A stretch of DNA of 8,267 nucleotides from the NCBI GenBank assembly GCA_030639035.1, contig DAOWDM010000265.1, positions 1 to 8,267 of the forward strand, in the 5' to 3' direction. Position numbers and translations under genes: made by a program. Shown here piece after piece: positions 1 through 4,657 of the stretch. The DNA comes from Alphaproteobacteria bacterium (lineage in GTDB: Bacteria > Pseudomonadota > Alphaproteobacteria > DAOWDM01). Below the pieces are notes generated by a model. That model searched no databases. It was given only the letters and a program-made list of their open reading frames with translations, and had not been told where the DNA came from. Numbering within the stretch: the stretch's first letter is position 1; every line of letters begins with the position of its first letter.

Positions 1-678
1 CATCTTGAAGCAGGTGCAAAGCGTGTTCTTGTTTCTGCTCCAAGTGCTGGTGCAGATTTAACTGTTGTTTACGGTGTAAACCACAAAAAACTTACTTCTG
101 ATCATCTTGTAGTTTCAAACGCTTCATGCACAACAAACTGTCTTGCTCCTGTAGCTTCTATTTTGAATGAAAAATTCGGCATTAAACACGGCTACATGAC
201 AACAATTCACAGTTACACAGGCGATCAGAGAATTGTAGATACTCTTCACAGCGATTTACGCCGTGCTCGTGCTGGTGCAATGAATATTATTCCTACAACA
301 ACTGGTGCTGCAAAGGCTGTTGGTCTTGTTTTACCTGAGCTTGCTGGCAAGTTTGACGGTTCAGCAATTCGTGTGTCAACTCCAAACGTATCTTTGGTTG
401 ACCTGACTTGCGTTGTTAATAAAAGCACAACAAAAGAAGAAGTTAATGCTGCAATTAAAGAAGCCGCTAACGGTGCTTTGAAGGGCGTTCTATCCTTTAA
501 TGAAGAGCCTTTGGTTTCTGTTGACTTTAACCATGACGCACACAGTTCATGTTTTGATGCTGATGGCACAAATGTTGTTGATGGTACGCTTGTTCGCATT
601 CTTACTTGGTATGACAATGAATGGGGTTTCTCTAACCGTATGCTTGACACAGCGGTTGCAATGGGCAAACTCATTTAA
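1..678 (+). CDS. gap: Glyceraldehyde-3-phosphate dehydrogenase, type I (3' part; 5' end outside window)
   Basis: Cytosolic glycolytic enzyme that oxidises and phosphorylates glyceraldehyde-3-phosphate to 1,3-bisphosphoglycerate with NAD(P)+. The reading frame is open from base 1 and ends at TAA 676-678, giving 225 residues. The usual length is about 335, so roughly the first 110 residues (most of the Rossmann NAD domain) lie upstream. The active-site block SNASCTTNCLAPV is present with the nucleophilic Cys at nt 127-129 (visible residue 43). The partner His lies 27 residues later in TTIHSYTGDQ, the same spacing as Cys149/His176 of classical GAPDH. The substrate-site segment RRARAGAMNIIPTTTGAAKA and the C-terminal WYDNEWGFSNRM are intact. 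WYDNEWGFSNR is the form common in alphaproteobacteria. No internal start is needed, because the frame continues unbroken to the window edge. Pgk, the next enzyme of the pathway, follows after 87 nt. Coenzyme preference cannot be judged without the N-terminus. Confidence 0.97.
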   Translation, partial: HLEAGAKRVLVSAPSAGADLTVVYGVNHKKLTSDHLVVSNASCTTNCLAPVASILNEKFGIKHGYMTTIHSYTGDQRIVDTLHSDLRRARAGAMNIIPTTTGAAKAVGLVLPELAGKFDGSAIRVSTPNVSLVDLTCVVNKSTTKEEVNAAIKEAANGALKGVLSFNEEPLVSVDFNHDAHSSCFDADGTNVVDGTLVRILTWYDNEWGFSNRMLDTAVAMGKLI

Positions 679-707
679 GTTAATGCACTAAAATAACAAA
701 ACCGTAT

Positions 708-740
708 TTCCCCTTCTTTGTTAATGTCAAAGAGGGGGAA
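708..740 (+). promoter_or_regulatory. Intercistronic hairpin between gap and pgk
   Basis: Arms 708-720 (TTCCCCTTCTTTG) and 728-740 (CAAAGAGGGGGAA) pair over 13 bp with one G-U pair (714/734) around a 7-nt loop. It sits 30 nt after the gap stop and 25 nt before the pgk start. No run of U follows (the next bases are GTCATATAAA), so it does not look like an ordinary intrinsic terminator. By inference it is an mRNA-stabilising, processing or partial-attenuation element that lets gap accumulate above pgk, as seen in some gap-pgk operons. No separate promoter for pgk is obvious in the spacer. Confidence 0.6.
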
Positions 741-765
741 GTCATATAAAAAGGCTTAAAATCCA

Positions 766-1962
766 ATGGCTTCTTTCAAAACAATTGATGATATTGATGT
801 AGCAGGTAAACGTGTTTTCTTGCGTGCTGATTTGAATGTTCCTATGATGGACGGTAAAATCACCGACACAACACGTATTGACCGCACAGTTCCAACTATT
901 ACAGACCTTATTGCAAAAGGTGCTAAAGTCATTGTTGCCTCTCATTTTGGTCGTCCAAAAGGACAGCGTATAGACAGTATGTCATTAAAACCAGTTGCAA
1001 ATGCTTTAAGTAAAGCTTTGAACGGCAGACCCGTTGCTTTTGCTGAAGATTGTGTTGGTTTGGAAGCTGAAAAAGCAGTTAATTCTCTTGAAGCTGGTGG
1101 AGTTGTTTTGCTTGAAAATCTCCGTTTTCATTCTTCAGAAACAATTAATGACCCTACTTTTGCAAAAAAACTTGCCGATTTAGCAGATGTTTATGTAAAC
1201 GATGCTTTTTCATCAGCTCACAGAGCCCATGCTTCTACAGAAGCTATAACAAGACAGCTTCCACATGCTGCAGGTCGTCTTATGCAGGCAGAGCTGGAAG
1301 CTTTGGAAAAAGCTCTTGGAAATCCTATACGTCCAGTAGCGGCAGTTATTGGCGGAGCTAAGGTTTCAACAAAGCTGGAACTTCTTGGAAATATGGTTGA
1401 AAAAGTCGATGTTCTGATTATCGGCGGTGGCATGGCAAATACTTTTCTTTTCGCACAAGGCGTTGATATTGGTAAATCTTTGTGTGAAAAAGATATGGCT
1501 GACACTGCAAGGGAAGTTCTTGAAAAAGCAAAAAAACATAATTGCGAAATTATACTTCCTTCTGATGTAGTTGTTGCTGATAAATTTGCAGAAAGAGCTT
1601 CATATAAAACTGTTTCAGCAAATGATGTTCCTGAAGATATGATGATTCTCGACTCTGGCTCTAAAAGTGCAAAAGAAGTTGCTGATAAGCTTGAATCCTG
1701 CCAAACTTTGATTTGGAATGGTCCTCTTGGTGCTTTCGAGATTAAACCTTTCGATTCTGCAACTAATATGGTTGCTAGAAAAGCTGCTGAACTTACAAAA
1801 CAAGGCAAGCTTCTTACTGTAGCAGGTGGTGGCGATACTGTTTCAGCCCTTGCAAACGCTGGTGTTCAGGAAGATTTTTCCTGCATTTCCACAGCAGGCG
1901 GAGCTTTTCTTGAATGGCTAGAAGGCAAAGAATTACCAGGAATTAAAGCATTAGAAAATTAG
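766..1962 (+). CDS. pgk: Phosphoglycerate kinase
   Basis: Cytosolic enzyme that transfers the acyl phosphate of 1,3-bisphosphoglycerate to ADP, giving 3-phosphoglycerate and ATP. It has 398 residues, the full length for bacterial Pgk. The N-domain substrate-binding motifs are intact: FLRADLNVPM (about 18-27), ASHFGRPKG (58-66), LLENLRFH (115-122) and VNDAFSSAHRAHAST (144-158). The C-domain nucleotide site is also intact: AVIGGAKVSTKLELLGNM (193-210), LIIGGGMANTFL (217-228), WNGPLGAFE (317-325), TVAGGGDT (351-358) and STAGGAFLEWLEG (375-387). The chosen ATG fits the family N-terminus (MASFKTIDDIDVAGKRV). The ribosome site is modest, AAGG at 751-754, 11 nt upstream. It lies 87 nt after gap with a hairpin between, so the two are probably co-transcribed. 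Many alphaproteobacteria carry fructose-bisphosphate aldolase next; here an unrelated gene follows. No truncation or missing motif is seen. Confidence 0.98.
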   Translation: MASFKTIDDIDVAGKRVFLRADLNVPMMDGKITDTTRIDRTVPTITDLIAKGAKVIVASHFGRPKGQRIDSMSLKPVANALSKALNGRPVAFAEDCVGLEAEKAVNSLEAGGVVLLENLRFHSSETINDPTFAKKLADLADVYVNDAFSSAHRAHASTEAITRQLPHAAGRLMQAELEALEKALGNPIRPVAAVIGGAKVSTKLELLGNMVEKVDVLIIGGGMANTFLFAQGVDIGKSLCEKDMADTAREVLEKAKKHNCEIILPSDVVVADKFAERASYKTVSANDVPEDMMILDSGSKSAKEVADKLESCQTLIWNGPLGAFEIKPFDSATNMVARKAAELTKQGKLLTVAGGGDTVSALANAGVQEDFSCISTAGGAFLEWLEGKELPGIKALEN

Positions 1963-2009
1963 CCCATAAAAACTATAAATATGAAGACCTGTTCTTTAAC
2001 ACGAGTGGC

Positions 2010-2040
2010 TTTTTGTCTTTTTTTGCAAAAAAGACAAAAA
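2010..2040. terminator. AT-rich inverted repeat after pgk, possible terminator
   Basis: Arms 2010-2023 (TTTTTGTCTTTTTT) and 2027-2040 are perfectly complementary over 14 bp with a 3-nt TGC centre. It begins 48 nt after the pgk stop, where a terminator would be expected. The T-rich left arm could act as a U-tract, but no GC-rich stem precedes it and the hairpin itself is followed by ACTTTTCC. The repeat is close to symmetric, so it could work on either strand. The rest of 1963-2126 holds no recognisable gene. A TATAAAT at 2068-2074 is a possible -10 for the next gene, but no convincing -35 accompanies it. Confidence 0.45.
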
Positions 2041-2115
2041 ACTTTTCCAAATCGTTATTGTTTGTGGTATAAATACATATTGAAGAGTTTCTAATCTAAA
2101 AGTTCTTGAGCAAAT

Positions 2116-2119
2116 GGAG
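2116..2119 (+). promoter_or_regulatory. Shine-Dalgarno site deciding the start of the LPD7-like gene
   Basis: GGAG lies 7 nt before ATG 2127-2129, an ideal spacing. The frame is also open from an upstream TTG at 2106, but that codon would leave the GGAG inside the coding region and has no purine-rich site at a good distance. ATG 2127 is therefore preferred. Confidence 0.75.
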
Positions 2120-2126
2120 TATTAAA

Positions 2127-3503
2127 ATGGCTGAAAAAAACCCTGAAGAGTTTACACCTATGTTGGAAGATGAACTTACAGAAGAAGATCTTGCAGAAAA
2201 AGATCTTGCAGAAAAAGAGCAAGCAGCTATTAAAGATGAAGAAGAAAGAATCGAAAAAGCTTTTATTCAACAGGCTGAACAAGAAGCTATTGGAACTTTG
2301 GTTGACGATATTATATTAGACGAACAAAAAGCAAGCAAAGAAGAAGAAGAAGAGCAGGAAGTTCCAGGTGTCGGCAACATGGATAATGCTTTTAATGTTG
2401 AGGGTAAAACAGCCAACAGCATGAATTCGGAAGAAGTTTTCAAGCTGTATCTGAAAATGGCACAAGGAGAAGACTCTCAGATTGTAAATGTAGACCATGA
2501 TCCTGATAGTAAAATGGTTACCATTGATATGGAGTCTGGTACAAAGCTTGTTGATACTGGAGATTTAATAGGTGTTGATGCTCCTAAGGGGGAAAAACCT
2601 TCTGATAAAGATATTGAAACTCTAGTAAGGGGTGTAAAGCTTCGCAATTGGCGTGGAATGCAACTTGAAGGCAGTGAAGAATTCAAAGCACGTGTATGGT
2701 TGGAAGCTCAGCGTCAAGGTGTTCGTCCAATTGGTTATAGCCCTCCAAATGAAGTAAGAGCTTTGTGGGAAGCTGAAAAAGCAACACACAAGCCACCTGT
2801 AGAGCAAAAAGAAAAAGACGTTCCTGAAGCTGAAAAAACTAATGCAGAAGAAGCGAGCATAGAAGCAGAAGAAGCGAATATAGAAATAGAAGAAGTAAGT
2901 AAAGAGGAGCATAAAACAGAACATAAAGCAGAACCGTTGCAGCTCAAAGAAGGTCAGCAACCTGTTGCTTTGTTGCCTGAAAAAGCAGAATCTTTGCAAG
3001 AACAAGACGAGCAGTTGCAACTGGCAGCTGGTCAAGAGCCTCCGAAACAGCTTATGGCTGGGCAGGAAAACTCTGTTGTTGCCCAAAATAACAATAATGA
3101 GCTTCAAAAAACAAATGAAGATATGTCTATGAAACGATTTAATAATTGTATGGACAGGTCTTTTGAAGGTAAATCTACAAATGAAGATAAGGTTTTTATA
3201 AAAGCTTTCTTAAACAGCGTAGATAAAATGCATGAAGATGAAAAATCTGCTATTCAGAGTAAAATGCAGGCTTCTGTTAAAAAGCTTATGAAAGATAGTG
3301 GTGCAGAATATCATGGCACAGATGCTGAACAGCAAAGTATAGTAGTGCAGCAAAGCATGGCTCTTTTGAATAATATGCTTAAAGAAAAACCAGTGGATAT
3401 AAAAGCTAAAACACTAGAAAACACTAACAAACCTAAAAATCTTAATAAAGGCAAAGTCAATGCTGCCTTGAGTGCTGCAAAGAGAAATCAAAGAGGTGGC
3501 TAG
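2127..3503 (+). CDS. Acidic coiled-coil protein with an LPD7-like domain, function unknown
   Basis: 458 residues from ATG 2127. I do not recognise a named gene. The N-terminus (about 1-80) is very rich in E, D, K and A and probably helical. Residues about 85-155 look like a compact beta-containing region with TKLVDTGDLIGV. Residues about 159-206 resemble LPD7, the large polyvalent protein-associated domain 7: an amphipathic helix (DIETLVRGVKLRNWRGM), then LEGSEEFKARVWLEAQRQG, then VRPIGYSP. This matches the family pattern 'GW-x-hydrophobic-x-GS-x-EF ... W-LEA-x-x-x-G-hydrophobic ... GY-x-P'. Residues about 215-330 are a low-complexity E/K/Q linker with three heptad repeats (240-260) and LQL/GQ-rich stretches. 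Residues about 335-440 are predicted helical, and the tail is basic. There is no signal peptide or membrane segment, so it is probably cytosolic. LPD7 is known mainly from relaxases and polyvalent proteins of conjugative elements, but no relaxase motif is visible here. A hairpin follows the stop. The gene is almost certainly real; the domain call comes from memory of the family pattern. Confidence 0.8.
   Translation: MAEKNPEEFTPMLEDELTEEDLAEKDLAEKEQAAIKDEEERIEKAFIQQAEQEAIGTLVDDIILDEQKASKEEEEEQEVPGVGNMDNAFNVEGKTANSMNSEEVFKLYLKMAQGEDSQIVNVDHDPDSKMVTIDMESGTKLVDTGDLIGVDAPKGEKPSDKDIETLVRGVKLRNWRGMQLEGSEEFKARVWLEAQRQGVRPIGYSPPNEVRALWEAEKATHKPPVEQKEKDVPEAEKTNAEEASIEAEEANIEIEEVSKEEHKTEHKAEPLQLKEGQQPVALLPEKAESLQEQDEQLQLAAGQEPPKQLMAGQENSVVAQNNNNELQKTNEDMSMKRFNNCMDRSFEGKSTNEDKVFIKAFLNSVDKMHEDEKSAIQSKMQASVKKLMKDSGAEYHGTDAEQQSIVVQQSMALLNNMLKEKPVDIKAKTLENTNKPKNLNKGKVNAALSAAKRNQRGG
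2187..2216 (+). repeat. Tandem 15-bp duplication inside the LPD7-like gene
   Basis: GATCTTGCAGAAAAA occurs twice in perfect tandem (2187-2201 and 2202-2216), encoding DLAEK twice at residues 21-30. The repeat unit is a multiple of three, so the frame is kept. It points to recent slippage or duplication in the acidic N-terminal segment. Confidence 0.9.
2844..2906 (+). repeat. Three 21-bp repeats encoding heptads
   Basis: The first two 21-bp units (2844-2864, 2865-2885) differ at only two positions and encode AEEASIE and AEEANIE. A third, more diverged unit (2886-2906) encodes IEEVSKE. The unit is exactly one coiled-coil heptad, so changes in copy number would lengthen a helical linker in register. 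A short EHKTEHKAE repeat follows directly. Confidence 0.8.
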
Positions 3504-3537
3504 GTAGCTTCTATCCTAAGTTTTGTTCAACAATTAT

Positions 3538-3565
3538 AATTCTCAGCCCGAAGGGGCTGGGAATT
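3538..3565 (+). terminator. Hairpin terminator after the LPD7-like gene
   Basis: Arms 3538-3549 (AATTCTCAGCCC) and 3554-3565 (GGGCTGGGAATT) pair over 12 bp with one U-G pair around a GAAG loop, beginning 34 nt after the stop codon. The core CTCAGCCC/GGGCTGGG is GC-rich and is followed by AATTTAT, a weak U-tract. This is the best terminator candidate for the plus-strand genes. Confidence 0.6.
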
Positions 3566-3582
3566 TATCAAATCAGTCCTAG

Positions 3583-3663
3583 CTTGTCATATGTTCGAAC
3601 CAAAAATTCGGGTATCCAAACAATTCTTTGGTTTCCCAAGCCTAACGGCTTGAGCATGACAAG
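3583..3663. repeat. Head-to-head pair of GTCAT-headed palindromic units
   Basis: The ends CTTGTCAT (3583-3590) and ATGACAAG (3656-3663) are perfect 8-bp inverted repeats. Inside the left end, ATGTTCGAA (3591-3599) pairs with TTCGGGTAT (3607-3615) over 9 bp, including three G-U pairs, when read on the plus strand. Inside the right end, CAAGCC (3637-3642) pairs with GGCTTG (3647-3652), and the stem extends to 8 bp with a U-G pair only when read on the minus strand. Each unit therefore folds best when read inward from its own GTCAT end. This resembles a two-unit palindromic intergenic repeat. No coding capacity is credible. Confidence 0.6.
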
Positions 3664-3709
3664 AGGGGTGTCGCTTTGCGGACTTTACGAAAACATAAAG
3701 AACGGCTTG

Positions 3710-3718
3710 CCCCCCCCC
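3710..3718 (+). repeat. Poly-C tract of nine
   Basis: Nine consecutive C bases lie immediately before a GTCAT-headed palindrome (TGTCAT starts at 3721). No credible gene or promoter is next to it, so it has no obvious phase-variation role. It may mark the join between repeat units. Confidence 0.85.
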
Positions 3719-3720
3719 AT

Positions 3721-3746
3721 TGTCATCCTGAACTTGATTCAGGATC
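3721..3746 (+). repeat. GTCAT-headed palindromic repeat unit
   Basis: TGTCAT leads into an 8-bp perfect stem, ATCCTGAA (3725-3732) with TTCAGGAT (3738-3745), around a CTTGA loop. It has the same head and the same CTGAA core as the units at 6437-6493. A degraded half copy, GTTCAGAATAACAG in opposite orientation, lies at 3821-3834. Confidence 0.75.
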
Positions 3747-3778
3747 TTCTTTTTCGGAAGAGGATACTGAAACCAAAG

Positions 3779-3814
3779 GTGTAGGGAAGCTATAACGCAG
3801 TTATAGACCCTCAC
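3779..3814. repeat. Imperfect hairpin in the convergent intergenic region
   Basis: CTATAAC (3790-3796) pairs with GTTATAG (3800-3806) around GCA. After a small internal loop, AGGG (3783-3786) pairs with CCCT (3808-3811), and after a one-base bulge GTG (3779-3781) pairs with CAC (3812-3814), giving 14 bp in all. It lies 64 nt past the stop of the minus-strand J-domain gene. It could help end that transcript, but no U-tract follows on either strand. It may equally be part of the surrounding repeat cluster. Confidence 0.5.
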
Positions 3815-3877
3815 AATTTAGTTCAGAATAACAGCGAATTTGAAGCAGAGAAATACAATCATTATTAAGCAATTCAG

Positions 3878-4636
3878 TTATAGCTGGCGTTCTTGCTCTT
3901 CAAACCATTTTTTAGCTTCTGCCCAAGCTTCATTGAGCCTTTTCATGCGTTCCCCATCTGCTTTGCTACTATCTGGGTGGAGTGATTTTGCAAGAGAACG
4001 ATAGGCTGTTTTTATATCTTTTAATGAATCGCCTTCGGAGTATGGTAAAAAAGATACCCATTCAGGAAACTCTACTGTTTTTGCACTAACCTGCATTTTA
4101 ATAATTTTTTCTTTTTGTTTATTAATAATGTGATTGAGTTCTTTTTCGTTTTTAGAATCCTCATCAAAGTTATCAATTTTAAGTTTTTCATATTTTTCTT
4201 TTATTACTCTGTAATGAGTTTTTAAGTTTTTGTTTTCCTGCATCAAAGCTTCAATGCTTCTAGAGCTTCTTCTATGGCTAGCCCGCAGTCCATCTAGTTC
4301 CATTTGAGCTTTTTTATCAGGAGAGGTTGAGTTTTCTTCTGTTTCTCTCAACAGAACTATTTCACGAACTTTAGTTATGTAGCTTCTTGCTTCATTAAGT
4401 TCTTTTGCCATTAAACGATAAACAAAATTGCAAATTGCTAAAAGAATATATGCTGTCACCATTGATGCAAATACAGCATCAAAAGTAAAAATATTATATA
4501 TCCAGCCAATAGTAAAACACAGCACAACATCTATTGAAATAACAATACAGCCAAAGAACCCTCGTGGGATATAATCAAGAAACCCTGCTTTTGGAGTTTT
4601 ATGATGTTGCCAGTAACCTGTTAGAAGTGTCAGCAT
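3878..4636 (-). CDS. Membrane-anchored J-domain (DnaJ-like) protein
   Basis: 252 residues. Two hydrophobic segments, about 27-50 (FFGCIVISIDVVLCFTIGWI region) and 54-76 (AVFASMVTAYILLAICNFVY region), suggest a short inner-membrane hairpin. A long charged helical stretch, about 77-183, is a likely coiled coil. The C-terminus (about 188-250) is a J domain with DIKTAYRSLAKSLHPD, the HPD triad at 220-222, then RMKRLNEAWAEAKKW as helix III. J domains stimulate the ATPase of Hsp70 (DnaK). No G/F region, zinc-finger or substrate-binding domain is present, so this is a class III co-chaperone. Helix I is short and atypical. The hairpin topology would place both termini on the same side, presumably the cytosol, where DnaK is. 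The start ATG follows the asnB-like stop by 21 nt with only a weak GAGA site, which suggests co-transcription or coupled translation. The client is unknown; a link to the glycan enzymes upstream is inference. Confidence 0.85.
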   Translation of the reverse strand: MLTLLTGYWQHHKTPKAGFLDYIPRGFFGCIVISIDVVLCFTIGWIYNIFTFDAVFASMVTAYILLAICNFVYRLMAKELNEARSYITKVREIVLLRETEENSTSPDKKAQMELDGLRASHRRSSRSIEALMQENKNLKTHYRVIKEKYEKLKIDNFDEDSKNEKELNHIINKQKEKIIKMQVSAKTVEFPEWVSFLPYSEGDSLKDIKTAYRSLAKSLHPDSSKADGERMKRLNEAWAEAKKWFEEQERQL

Positions 4637-4657
4637 TCTTTAATTCTCAACTAGTAG

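Noticed and set aside
246..674. Long open frame antisense to gap, and a similar one antisense to pgk (1218-1808)
   Set aside because: These are shadow frames produced by codon bias in the strongly conserved gap and pgk coding strands.
2068..2074. TATAAAT as a -10 element for the LPD7-like gene
   Set aside because: The position is plausible, about 50 nt before the start, but no convincing -35 hexamer lies at 16-18 nt spacing, and such strings are frequent in AT-rich DNA.
2106..2126. Upstream TTG start adding seven residues to the LPD7-like protein
   Set aside because: The GGAG at 2116-2119 is ideally spaced for ATG 2127 and would fall inside the coding region if TTG were used.
2622..3107. 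161-residue antisense frame rich in F, L and C
   Set aside because: It is the complement of the Glu/Lys-rich coding sequence (GAA and AAA become TTC and TTT), so its hydrophobic look is an artefact.
3591..3617. GTTCGAAC resembling a tRNA T-arm
   Set aside because: No acceptor stem, D-arm, anticodon arm or properly placed second half is found; it is explained by the palindromic repeat unit.
3584..3814. Short open frames on both strands of the convergent intergenic region (66 and 75 residues)
   Set aside because: They run through the palindromic repeats and poly-C tract, lack ribosome sites, and their translations look like repeat-derived sequence with no recognisable domain.
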